A DNA stretch of 36,868 nt, from the NCBI GenBank assembly GCA_946479855.1, contig CAMLHL010000024.1, forward strand, positions 1-36,868, in the 5' to 3' direction. Of the stretch, positions 24,207-32,950 are shown in pieces. Numbering within the stretch: position 1 is the first letter of the stretch; each line of letters opens with the position of its first letter. A model generated the notes under the pieces. It had not been told where the DNA came from. It ran no database searches and was given only the letters and a program-made list of their open reading frames with translations. The translations under genes and the position numbers were made by a program. The stretch is from an uncultured Pseudomonadota bacterium. Lineage in GTDB: Bacteria > Pseudomonadota > Gammaproteobacteria > Burkholderiales > Rhodocyclaceae.

Positions 24207-24569
24207 ATGACCAAAAAGATGTTGATGAGTTCGGGTATCGGTTTGCTGGCGCTGGTCAGCCTCGGTATCAGCAATGTTGGTGCGGCAGGCGGCAATATTT
24301 ACGATAGTTTGCGCACATTCCACGAAGATAGCCTGACGACGCTCGGCGCCCAGGGGCCAATCCGGGAAAGTGAAGCAACTGGCGTGCAGCCGGCGTCCGG
24401 TGATATTTACGCATCGCTGCGTCAATTCCATGGCACACAGCAGTTCACGCCGATGTCGGGCGAACGCGGCGCCCAGGGTCCGGTGCGCTCGGATGCCGAC
24501 ATGACGATGGAGCGCAATCAACAAGAGTGGAAGAAAATGCTTGGCATTTTCGCGACCTCTCCTGATTGA
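24207..24569 (+). CDS. Small exported twin-repeat protein
   Basis: A 120-residue protein of unknown family. ATG 24207 is preceded by GAGGAGA with good spacing. A signal peptide spans about residues 1-27 (core IGLLALVSLGISNVGAA). The mature protein holds two copies of one motif: GNIYDSLRTFH (29-39) followed by GAQGPIR (47-53), and GDIYASLRQFH (65-75) followed by GAQGPVR (88-94). The spacing inside the two copies differs by a few residues. The end, NQQEWKKMLGIF, looks helical. No cysteines are present. It lies 179 bases after the putative metallopeptidase on the same strand; whether it shares a transcript or is a substrate or partner is not known. Confidence 0.7.
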   Translation: MTKKMLMSSGIGLLALVSLGISNVGAAGGNIYDSLRTFHEDSLTTLGAQGPIRESEATGVQPASGDIYASLRQFHGTQQFTPMSGERGAQGPVRSDADMTMERNQQEWKKMLGIFATSPD

Positions 24570-24716
24570 GGCTTGAGTCAATCCCGGTTCGTCCGGCCAT
24601 GAATGCTTGTTGGCGGGCGGATCGGCAATGTTTTTCGGGGCGGGTTTCGCCAATCCGGTACGCAACTGGAGCGGCAGCCGCCCCGTGGTTTGTCCGGACG
24701 GCGCCATTCTCGCAAA

Positions 24717-24754
24717 TCAGGCCGCTGCCCCGGCGGTTTGATTTGGCGGCCTGA
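24717..24754 (-). terminator. Hairpin between twin-repeat gene and arfB
   Basis: TCAGGCCGC and GCGGCCTGA form a perfect 9-bp stem with a 20-base loop. An alternative stem, CAAATCA/TGATTTG, overlaps it, so two exclusive foldings are possible. It lies downstream of both convergent genes and could end transcription from either side; on the arfB side it is followed by only three Ts. The remaining sequence of 24570-24793 shows no gene. Confidence 0.4.
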
Positions 24755-24763
24755 AGCTGGGGG

Positions 24764-24779
24764 GCTACGGTCGACGCCG
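24764..24779. repeat. Intergenic TACGGTCGAC motif, copy 4
   Basis: GCTACGGTCGACGCCG lies 14 bases past the arfB stop codon and is identical over 16 bases to the copy past menF. Confidence 0.5.
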
Positions 24780-24793
24780 CAAAACGGCCAAAA

Positions 24794-25198
24794 TCAATCG
24801 CCGGTAGACCGCCGCCCGGCCTTGATCGCCGCTCGCCGGCCTTTCTGCTCCAGCCGCCGTTTGACCGAACCGTGCGTCGGCTTGGTCGGCCGGCGTTGGC
24901 GGGCGGTGGTGGCCACGCTGGCGACCAGCAGTTCCAGCCGGCGCAACGCTTCGGCGCGGTTCTTCTCCAGGCTGCGGAATTCCTGGGCCTTGATGACCAC
25001 TACTCCTTCCTTGCTGATTCGCTGGTCGCCCAGCCTGAGCAGCCTTTCGCGGATATCCTCGGGCAGCGACGAGGCCCTGATGTCAAAACGCAGATGGACG
25101 GCATTCGACACCTTGTTGACGTTCTGCCCCCCGGCGCCTTGGGCGCGGATGGCGGTGATTTCGATTTCGTCGGGCGGGATGCTGGGGGCAGGGGGCAT
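24794..25198 (-). CDS. arfB: ArfB, ribosome-rescue peptidyl-tRNA hydrolase
   Basis: A 134-residue release-factor homologue that frees ribosomes stalled on truncated mRNA by hydrolysing the peptidyl-tRNA. The GGQ motif is at residues 23-25 in IRAQGAGGQNVNKVSNAVHL. The basic C-terminal tail (RRPTKPTHGSVKRRLEQKGR) is the part that enters the empty mRNA channel in E. coli ArfB. Length agrees with the family (about 140). The ATG at 25198 matches the family N-terminus (IPPDEIEITAIRAQG); the frame is open further up to 25411, but that part is not ArfB-like and overlaps the ATPase gene. There is no evident ribosome site. It follows the ABC ATPase gene by 121 bases on the same strand. Confidence 0.92.
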   Translation of the reverse strand: MPPAPSIPPDEIEITAIRAQGAGGQNVNKVSNAVHLRFDIRASSLPEDIRERLLRLGDQRISKEGVVVIKAQEFRSLEKNRAEALRRLELLVASVATTARQRRPTKPTHGSVKRRLEQKGRRAAIKAGRRSTGD

Positions 25199-25319
25199 GC
25201 GGGCGGCTCGGTCAAAAATTGGGCGGATGGAGGCGGGGGTAGCGGAATGCGGGCGATTGCCGTTGCTGGACGGGATCGCCCGGTTCCATCCCCGGTTGGC
25301 CCGGGGCGCAGGGTGACCG

Positions 25320-26027
25320 CTATCGGTTTTTCCCTTGACCTGCTTCCTCAAAGGTTCGGCCATCTCGAATATGGTAAATCCGCTTGAAGGTCGGAATGAT
25401 TTTCTCATCATGGGTCACCACGATGATGGCGGTATTGTATTGCTCTGCCATCCGGTGAAGGATGCGCACCACACTTAATGCGCGTTCGCTATCCAGCGGT
25501 GCGGTCGGCTCATCGGCCAGGATGACCGGCGGCTGGTTGGCCAGGGCCCTGGCAATCGCCACGCGCTGCTGCTCCCCGCCGGACAGCAGCGAGGGGCGGG
25601 CGCTTGCACGATGAGCGACATCGAGCGCCTCGAGCAACGCCAGCGCCCGTTGCCGGGACTCGCCATTGGGACGGCCGGCCAGCATGGGCAGCAAGGCCAC
25701 ATTGTCCGTGACATCCAGAAATGGAATCAGATAAGGGGCCTGAAAGACAAAACCAATCCGGTCGCGCCGCAAGGCCCTGAGGTCGGACATCTTCCAGCCA
25801 TTGTCGTAGATGACTTCCTGGCCAAGGGTCATTTTCCCGGTGCTGGGCTCGATGACAGCGCCCAAACACTTGAGGAGGGTGCTTTTGCCGGAGCCTGAAG
25901 GACCGATCAAACCCACCACCTCGCCCGGAGCGACGGTCATGTTGACCTCTTTCAGGGCATCGACCGCCGCTTCTCCTGTGCCATAGCGCTTGCTCAGACC
26001 CTCGATGCGGATACCAAAGCCATCCAT
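25320..26027 (-). CDS. ABC transporter ATPase, MacB/LolD/DevA type
   Basis: A 235-residue nucleotide-binding subunit. Walker A is GPSGSGKST (42-50), the signature LSGGEQQ (148-154), Walker B VILADEPT (168-175) and the switch His206 in VTHDEK. The D-loop reads APLDSERA rather than the usual GNLD. It starts one base after the permease stop codon, so the two are translated together. With the permease and the adaptor upstream it forms an ATP-driven tripartite exporter of the MacAB or DevBCA sort, usually working with TolC. The substrate is unknown; lipids, peptides, siderophores or macrolides are typical for relatives. Confidence 0.92.
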   Translation of the reverse strand: MDGFGIRIEGLSKRYGTGEAAVDALKEVNMTVAPGEVVGLIGPSGSGKSTLLKCLGAVIEPSTGKMTLGQEVIYDNGWKMSDLRALRRDRIGFVFQAPYLIPFLDVTDNVALLPMLAGRPNGESRQRALALLEALDVAHRASARPSLLSGGEQQRVAIARALANQPPVILADEPTAPLDSERALSVVRILHRMAEQYNTAIIVVTHDEKIIPTFKRIYHIRDGRTFEEAGQGKNR

Positions 26028-26028
26028 C

Positions 26029-27222
26029 TCAGCCCCCGATCGCCGTCGCCGGGTCCACCCGCAGGGCGGCCCGAATTGCCAGGGTACTGGCTATGGCACA
26101 AATGAGCATGACCAAGGCGAATCCACGGAAAGCATCGGCTGGTTCCAGCAAGACATACTTCGGAAAAAATGGCGCCCAGACCGCCGCCGCTGCCCGGCCG
26201 ACCAGAAAGCCGATGAAACCCAGACCGAGAGCCTGCTGGAGGATCATCCCGGCGATCGTGCGATTACGTGTGCCGATCAGCTTCAAGACAGCGATCTCGC
26301 GGATCTTGCCCATGGTCAGCGTGTAGATAATGAAAGCCACGATGGCGGCGCTGACCATCGCCAGAATCACGAGAAACAGGCCGATCTGCTTGGCGGAGGT
26401 GGCAATCAGCTTGGCCACCAGAATTTCTTCCATCTGCGCCCGGGTATAGGCCTGCAAATGCTTCCAGCGTTTCACCTCGCGAGCGACCATGTCCGGCTGG
26501 ATGCCCGGCAACACCTGGAGCAGGACGGCATTCACGTTCCGGTTGCTGGTTTGCGCAGCCTGGATGGCGTCCAGCAGCCCCGGCACCCCCGGCCGGTTCA
26601 GCGACGGGTTGGCCGCCGTTCGCGCCCGCTCGTTGAGAATGGCATCGTTATCCTTGAGAAATTGCGCCTCCTGGGCATCCTTGAGTGGAATAAACACCAT
26701 CGGATCGCCCCCGGAAGAAACCATCCGGCGCGTCAGGCCGACGACTTGGTAGTCGTGGCGGCGGATGCGGATGGTGTCGCCCAGTTGAACCCCGGTTTTG
26801 ACATCTGCCACGGCTTCGTAATGGTTACGGGTAACGTGACGGCCCGCCACCAGATATTCCGGCTCCCCGGGTTGCCCCTGTTCGAAACCGACGACCATGG
26901 CCCGGACATCCGAACTGCCGATGCGGACCTGCATGGTCAGGTAGGTCACATTGGCAGCCCGGGCCACCCCGGGCAAACCAAGCAGGGAGCGGTATATATC
27001 GTCGTGCAGGCTGGACGATTCCGCGTACGGACCCAGGGTGTCCTGCTGCACCACCCACAAGTCGGCTCCGCTGTTGTTCAGCAATACCTTGGCGTCATCG
27101 ACCATCCCGCGGTATACCCCGGCCATGGTCAATGTCACGCCAATCAAGAGACCCAGGCCGATGCCGGTCAGGACAAACTTCGACCAGGAATGGAGGATGT
27201 CGCGGCCGGCCAGGCTGATCAC
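26029..27222 (-). CDS. ABC transporter permease, FtsX/MacB type
   Basis: A 397-residue permease with four membrane helices in the FtsX arrangement: one near the N-terminus (FVLTGIGLGLLIGVTLTMAG), a large periplasmic MacB_PCD domain of about 240 residues, then three helices in the C-terminal third (IGLFLVILAMVSAAIVAFII, then LGFIGFLVGRAAAAVW, and a last one at FALVMLICAIASTLAI). The coupling helix has the typical GKIREIAVLKLIGTRNRTI. It overlaps the adaptor gene by four bases. The type works by moving substrate out of the periplasm by mechanotransmission rather than across the inner membrane. Confidence 0.9.
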   Translation of the reverse strand: MISLAGRDILHSWSKFVLTGIGLGLLIGVTLTMAGVYRGMVDDAKVLLNNSGADLWVVQQDTLGPYAESSSLHDDIYRSLLGLPGVARAANVTYLTMQVRIGSSDVRAMVVGFEQGQPGEPEYLVAGRHVTRNHYEAVADVKTGVQLGDTIRIRRHDYQVVGLTRRMVSSGGDPMVFIPLKDAQEAQFLKDNDAILNERARTAANPSLNRPGVPGLLDAIQAAQTSNRNVNAVLLQVLPGIQPDMVAREVKRWKHLQAYTRAQMEEILVAKLIATSAKQIGLFLVILAMVSAAIVAFIIYTLTMGKIREIAVLKLIGTRNRTIAGMILQQALGLGFIGFLVGRAAAAVWAPFFPKYVLLEPADAFRGFALVMLICAIASTLAIRAALRVDPATAIGG

Positions 27223-28409
27223 TTCCGGCGCTCCACGAGGTGTTCGACCACGGTGATGCGTCCGCCTTCCGTTAATTCTTTCTCACTATGAACGATGACT
27301 TCGTCGCCCGACTGGATGCCCTCCAGCACCAGCGCCTGGCCGTCCAGGCTTAGATCGCCGAGCCTGACCGGAACGAAGCTCGGTTTGCCGCTCGCCAGTT
27401 TCCACACCCCGGTGCCTTGCGAGGTATGCTTGATGGCCGCGTTGGGCAGTCTCAGGCCAGCTACGTTCGAGTTTGTCGTCACCGTCACTTCGGCCAGTTC
27501 CCCGATATGGAGCGTGCCCGGTCTCCGCTCGAAGGCGACCAAGGCGATGCGCTCCTCGGTAACGCTATCGCTGACGGGTTCAATTCGGACGAGCTTGCCC
27601 GGTAAGGGTGTCTCGGGATTGCTGCGCAAGGCAATTGCGGCTGCCTGCCCAACGGCCAAGCCCCGCGAGCGCCCCTGGTCAAGGCGGACCTTGAGCCAGA
27701 CGCTATCGGGTTCGACAATTTTGACCACCGATTGGCCGGCGATCACCGTCGAACCGGGTTCGGCGTCTCGGCTTGTAACGACGCCATCGCACGGAGCCAC
27801 AAGCCGCAGGTTATGCTGCTGCTGACGCAAGCCATCCTGGTCCGCCTTGAGTCGAGCGACCTCCTGGTGAGCGCCCTGCAAATTGGCCTCGGCCGAGTCG
27901 ACCGCCGCCTGGGCGGAAGTCAGTTCCTGCCGTTTTAGCTCCACCGCACTGGGGCTGACGAAACGTTTTTCTCCCAGGTCCTGATAGCGACTGGCGTTCA
28001 ATCCGGCGACCCCCTGGCGAGCCAGGGCATCCTTGCGCTGCGCCTCGGCCGCGGATACCGCGCTTTGTGCCCGAGCATAAGAGGCCGCCAGCGAGCGGAC
28101 CCGTTCAGCAAGGTCGATCGGGTCGATTTCGGCCAGGAGTTGCCCTGCCTTGACGTGGTCATCGACATCGACGTGGACCGCCTTGACCCGCCCGGCGGCG
28201 GTCGGGCCGATAACGTAGCTGCGGCGCGCCTCGACGGTGCCGATCCCGAACAGCGAAGACTGGTGACTTCCCGTTGCGGCCCGAACGGTCGTGACTTGCG
28301 TGGGGGCCAGCGGTCCTGAGCGGGCAATGACCAGGCTCAGGCCAGCCAGGAGCGCCGCGCCAAAGAGGGCGAAGCCAAGCTTGCGGCTGAACAGCCCTGG
28401 CATTGTCAT
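27219..28409 (-). CDS. Membrane-fusion adaptor, HlyD/DevB/MacA type
   Basis: A 396-residue periplasmic adaptor anchored by one N-terminal helix (LGFALFGAALLAGLSLVIA, residues 11-29). The biotinyl-lipoyl-like halves are PTAAGRVKAVHVDVDDHVKA and RLVAPCDGVVTSRDAEPGST; a long coiled coil (about residues 105-200) lies between, containing LNASRYQDLGEKRFVSPSAV. C-terminal beta-barrel domains follow. It overlaps both neighbours by four bases (tetR at 28406-28409, permease at 27219-27222), so it is within a tightly coupled operon. It should link the permease to an outer-membrane channel such as TolC. Confidence 0.9.
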   Translation of the reverse strand: MTMPGLFSRKLGFALFGAALLAGLSLVIARSGPLAPTQVTTVRAATGSHQSSLFGIGTVEARRSYVIGPTAAGRVKAVHVDVDDHVKAGQLLAEIDPIDLAERVRSLAASYARAQSAVSAAEAQRKDALARQGVAGLNASRYQDLGEKRFVSPSAVELKRQELTSAQAAVDSAEANLQGAHQEVARLKADQDGLRQQQHNLRLVAPCDGVVTSRDAEPGSTVIAGQSVVKIVEPDSVWLKVRLDQGRSRGLAVGQAAAIALRSNPETPLPGKLVRIEPVSDSVTEERIALVAFERRPGTLHIGELAEVTVTTNSNVAGLRLPNAAIKHTSQGTGVWKLASGKPSFVPVRLGDLSLDGQALVLEGIQSGDEVIVHSEKELTEGGRITVVEHLVERRK

Positions 28410-29011
28410 GCGGCGACTCCCAGCCCGGCCAGATAGAGCGCCAGCACACCTGCCGCCCGTTCCTCCATGGATTCGCTGGTTCCCAGAAGCATGGACTGAA
28501 TCACCAGACCCTGAATGGCCCCCAGGAACAAGGCGGCTGCGGCCTGGCAGTCGACATCGGCGCGGATCAGGCGGGCCTGTCCGGCCGCTGCGAGCGTTCC
28601 AGTCAAGGTTTCTCGGTAGCGCTGCATGAGGTGCCGGACCCGCTGTTTGACCGGCGAGTCGTCGGGCTGCTGCAGTTCGCCAAAGATCAGGCGCGGGGCG
28701 CCGGGATATTTCCCGGCAAACCTGACATGGGCCATGAACATCGCCTTGAGCGCGGCCAGCACGTCAGGCGAATTGCTCCGGGCGGCGCATATTTCGCCGA
28801 TCAGTGTTTCTTCTATCCATTCGACGACGGCCAGGCGGATGGCTTGCTTGCTCGCGAAATGCCTGAAAAGAGCGCCCTGCGTCACTTTCATGGCCTGGGC
28901 AATGTCGGTTGTGGTGATCTCGGCCGGACTGCGTTCAGCCGACAGGCGAACCATGATCGCGACGATTTCAGCTTGGCGGGATTCGGTGGAGCATCGGGTG
29001 TTGATGGGCAT
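28406..29011 (-). CDS. TetR-family regulator heading the ABC export operon
   Basis: This 201-residue regulator has the TetR helix-turn-helix ITTTDIAQAMKVTQGALFRHF (about residues 32-52). The C-terminal ligand domain (ARSNSPDVLAALKAMFMAHV, then TLTGTLAAAGQARLIRADVD) is of the type seen in YcfQ/CecR-like regulators next to HlyD adaptors. It is the first gene of the operon tetR-adaptor-permease-ATPase, with four-base overlap to the adaptor. Its promoter carries a perfect palindrome, so it should repress its own operon until an inducer binds. There is no good Shine-Dalgarno; the ATG at 29011 is about 25 bases from the predicted transcript start. Confidence 0.9.
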   Translation of the reverse strand: MPINTRCSTESRQAEIVAIMVRLSAERSPAEITTTDIAQAMKVTQGALFRHFASKQAIRLAVVEWIEETLIGEICAARSNSPDVLAALKAMFMAHVRFAGKYPGAPRLIFGELQQPDDSPVKQRVRHLMQRYRETLTGTLAAAGQARLIRADVDCQAAAALFLGAIQGLVIQSMLLGTSESMEERAAGVLALYLAGLGVAA

Positions 29012-29017
29012 GGCCAG

Positions 29018-29043
29018 CTTGTAAGTAATAAGTTACTTACAAG
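29018..29043. promoter_or_regulatory. Perfect palindromic TetR operator
   Basis: CTTGTAAGTAA-TAAG-TTACTTACAAG is a perfect 11+4+11 inverted repeat. It covers the predicted transcript start and touches the -10 element. It is in the position expected for auto-repression by the TetR encoded seven bases downstream. Confidence 0.88.
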
Positions 29044-29069
29044 TATAGGCGATATGTTAGATTTGTCTA
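29042..29069 (-). promoter_or_regulatory. Promoter of the tetR-ABC export operon
   Basis: On the minus strand TAGACA (29064-29069), a 16-base spacer and TATACT (29042-29047) make a good sigma-70 type promoter, each hexamer one base off consensus. The transcript would begin inside the palindrome. Confidence 0.75.
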
Positions 29070-29111
29070 ATATTTGCTGGCCATTTTTCCTGCGGCCAAT
29101 TGCCGCACCCG

Positions 29112-29132
29112 CCGCCAAAGCTGATTTGGCGG
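29112..29132 (-). terminator. Hairpin downstream of the EAL gene
   Basis: CCGCCAAA and TTTGGCGG form a perfect 8-bp stem with a 5-base loop, 56 bases past the EAL stop codon and before the tetR promoter. There is no T-run. Confidence 0.4.
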
Positions 29133-29187
29133 TGGCAACGAAATTTACCGGTGTCGTTGAATTCCCGCTGCCGGACTGTCGGATACG

Positions 29188-29793
29188 TCAGGAAACCAGC
29201 ACTGTCGGCCGGGCAAGGACAAATCCCTGAAACAGCTGGAACCCCAAGGCGCAACATTCCTGGAAACGACCCCAGGTTTCGACTTTTTCCGCCAGAAGTT
29301 TTCCGGCATAGGGTTTCAGTTGCCGGACCAGGGCGGCCAGTCCGGCTTCGTCGAGCAATGGCAGGTCGATTTTGATGACGTCGGCCATTTCGAACAGCGG
29401 TTCATAGCAGTCGCTGTAGAAGGAAACGTCATCGAGCGCCAACCGGAAACCCCGTTGCTTGAGTTCGCGACAGCGTTCAATAATGCCGTCGTTGATCACC
29501 ACTGTTTCGAGCAACTCGAGGACCAGCCGGTTGCCCGGTAACAGGTCGATATGCCTGCTAAACAACATTTCGGCGTCAACATTGAGGAATCCGTCCGATT
29601 TCCCCAGCACCGTATTGATACCGATCCGCTTGAAACCGCGGCGGATGACTTCAGCGGTGGCAACCGCGCTATCGGAGACTTGGGCCTGCGCGACATCCCC
29701 GGAACGGTACAACAGTTCATAAGCCACAAGATTTTGCTGCCGGTCGAAAATGGGCTGGCGACCAAGATACAGGTTGTTTTTACTTGAGGTCAT
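29188..29793 (-). CDS. Single-domain EAL protein
   Basis: A 201-residue protein with only an EAL domain, beginning NNLYLGRQPIFDRQQNLVAY as in the YuxH-type EAL-HDOD family. Family members are about 400 residues; this one stops after FQGFVLARPTVLVS, where the HDOD half should begin, and no HDOD sequence is found in any frame downstream. Putative catalytic residues are mostly kept: Glu26 (ELL), Asn71, Glu93, Asp121-Asp122, Lys141, Glu169 and Gln189. However, the EAL triad reads ELL and the loop DDFG reads DDVS, so activity on cyclic di-GMP is doubtful. It may be a degenerate binding or signalling protein. It stands alone between two other transcripts. Confidence 0.82.
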   Translation of the reverse strand: MTSSKNNLYLGRQPIFDRQQNLVAYELLYRSGDVAQAQVSDSAVATAEVIRRGFKRIGINTVLGKSDGFLNVDAEMLFSRHIDLLPGNRLVLELLETVVINDGIIERCRELKQRGFRLALDDVSFYSDCYEPLFEMADVIKIDLPLLDEAGLAALVRQLKPYAGKLLAEKVETWGRFQECCALGFQLFQGFVLARPTVLVS

Positions 29794-30100
29794 GGCGTTG
29801 TTCTCTCATCAAATCCGACGGGTTCACTCGGTGGGCTGTCATGCCGGTGGGAGGCTGTATCTGGCATGGCCGGTGTGGGTGCGGAATGCCCGGCACACTG
29901 CGCGATGCCGTGGCTATCGCAGCCCCTTGAGGCAAATAACGATGAACCATGGTCGCTGGATGTCAGTGTCCATGTAATGATTCGTAACAGCTTGTTAATG
30001 CGCCGGTTTCGGGCGGTGTCGGCTGGTCAGCGGAAGCAGGCCGTTGCCACGATCGGTAGACTCCGTTTTGCGCCGTTGAAACGAAAACGGAGTTCTCTGG
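29794..30100. other. Intergenic region between rlmA and the EAL gene
   Basis: No gene was recognised in these 307 bases. A weak GAGAG precedes the EAL start. The rlmA end carries a 10-bp inverted repeat (see 30060-30093). Confidence 0.5.
30060..30093 (-). terminator. Inverted repeat directly after rlmA
   Basis: ACTCCGTTTT and AAAACGGAGT form a perfect 10-bp stem with a 14-base loop, eight bases after the rlmA stop codon. The Ts are inside the stem instead of behind it, so it is not a textbook terminator on either strand, but its position suggests a transcript end or RNA-stability element. Confidence 0.45.
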
Positions 30101-30955
30101 TTAATCCGTCGGCTGGCGCGCAAAGCGTGCAAGTTTGACGTCCACGGTCAGCGACAGCCTGCTCAGCGCCGCCGCTTTCTGCCGGCCTTCGGCGCTGGCA
30201 CGGTAGAGATGCGGCGTCATGGCGAGCAGGTCGGCGATCTGTTCGGCGTCGCTGAGCTCCAGCGTGAAGCGGACGCTTTCGCCGGGCAAGGCGGCAAAGC
30301 CATCCGGTAGCGCTTGGTCGATAGTGCGCTGCGGCTTCAGCGTCGGGTAGATGATTTCGCGCAGTTCGCGCAGGTGGTCCGGTCCGGCGTCGACCTGCAG
30401 CAACTGGCCGCCCGGCTTGAGGACGCGGGCGAATTCGGCATAGACGGGGAAGCCGAACAGGCACAGCACGCGGTCGAGCGTGCCGGGCAGTACCGGCAGG
30501 TGGGCGTTGCTGCCGACGACCCAGTTGGGGTGCCGGTCCTGCCGGGCGGCGGCGAGCACCGCCCACTTGGAGATATCCAGTCCGAGCAGGGCCAGGTGTT
30601 TGCCCGCGGCGCTCGCGGCAGAGGCCAGCTGGCGCAGGTAGTAACCCTCGCCGCAGCCGGCGTCGAGGCCGCTGGCCGTGGCACCGGGCGGCAGATCGGC
30701 AAGCAGGGCGTGGCTGGTAGCGGCGGCGATCGGCTGGTAATGGCCGGCGTTGAGAAAACGCCGGCGGGCGGCGACCATTTCCTTGCTGTCGCCGGGATCG
30801 CGCGAGCGTTTTTGCTGGACTGGCAGCAGGTTGGCGTAGCCTTCGCGGGCGATGTCGAAGCAATGATCGGCAGCGCAGCGCCAGGTCGTACCGCTGCGCT
30901 GCAGGGGGTTGCCGTCGAGCGGGCAGGCCAGCGCCGGGAAGGGAGTGATGGTCAT
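30101..30955 (-). CDS. rlmA: 23S rRNA (guanine-745-N1) methyltransferase RlmA
   Basis: A 284-residue SAM-dependent enzyme that methylates G745 of 23S rRNA. The N-terminal zinc module reads CPLDGNPL and RCAADHCFDIA. The strongly conserved family block REGYANLLPVQQKRSRDPGD follows, with ARRRFLNAGHYQPI. The Rossmann fold has the SAM loop GLDAGCGEGYYLRQL (about residue 95) and FPVYAEFARVLKPGGQLL. In E. coli RlmA the zinc ligands are Cys5, Cys8, Cys21 and His25; here the second is Asp14 (CPLD), a change in the metal site. It lies 33 bases downstream of the ABC-F gene on the same strand and is probably cotranscribed. Confidence 0.9.
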   Translation of the reverse strand: MTITPFPALACPLDGNPLQRSGTTWRCAADHCFDIAREGYANLLPVQQKRSRDPGDSKEMVAARRRFLNAGHYQPIAAATSHALLADLPPGATASGLDAGCGEGYYLRQLASAASAAGKHLALLGLDISKWAVLAAARQDRHPNWVVGSNAHLPVLPGTLDRVLCLFGFPVYAEFARVLKPGGQLLQVDAGPDHLRELREIIYPTLKPQRTIDQALPDGFAALPGESVRFTLELSDAEQIADLLAMTPHLYRASAEGRQKAAALSRLSLTVDVKLARFARQPTD

Positions 30956-30988
30956 TGTCGTTGCCTGTGGCTAAGGCGAAGTGGCCGC

Positions 30989-32665
<1,677 letters not shown>

Positions 32666-32885
32666 GGGCTGAACTTTCTGGGAAGCCGAGCATGATAGCC
32701 AGCGGCGGCCGGCATTCCTACGACTATTTGCCGATTTCCGGCGGGCTCGGGGCATTTTGTGGTGCGCTGCACCAATCGGCGGATGGGCCGCTGCAAAATC
32801 ACCGGGCCGGCAGGCCTTGGCAAGCGGCCATCGCATTGGTTCGGCGGGGCCTTGGGGCGGAACCGCCGATTCCCGCGGTCAACGC

Positions 32886-32907
32886 GAAAAATCGGCGTTT
32901 TTTGCCG
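32886..32907 (-). terminator. Possible terminator with short stem
   Basis: Read on the minus strand CGGC-AAAAAAC-GCCG is followed by ATTTTT. The stem is only 4 bp, but the U tract is good and it follows the gene at 32951. The remaining sequence from 32666 to 32885 shows no gene and no good promoter for the ABC-F gene was identified. Confidence 0.4.
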
Positions 32908-32950
32908 GCCCCCAGCGGCGTTGCCTGGGCGGAGTCGTCGTGGCGGCGGC

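Noticed and set aside
25990..27291. 433-codon plus-strand frame opposite the ABC permease
   Set aside because: Shadow frame, rich in Gln/His/Asp, no family features; the permease on the other strand is clear.
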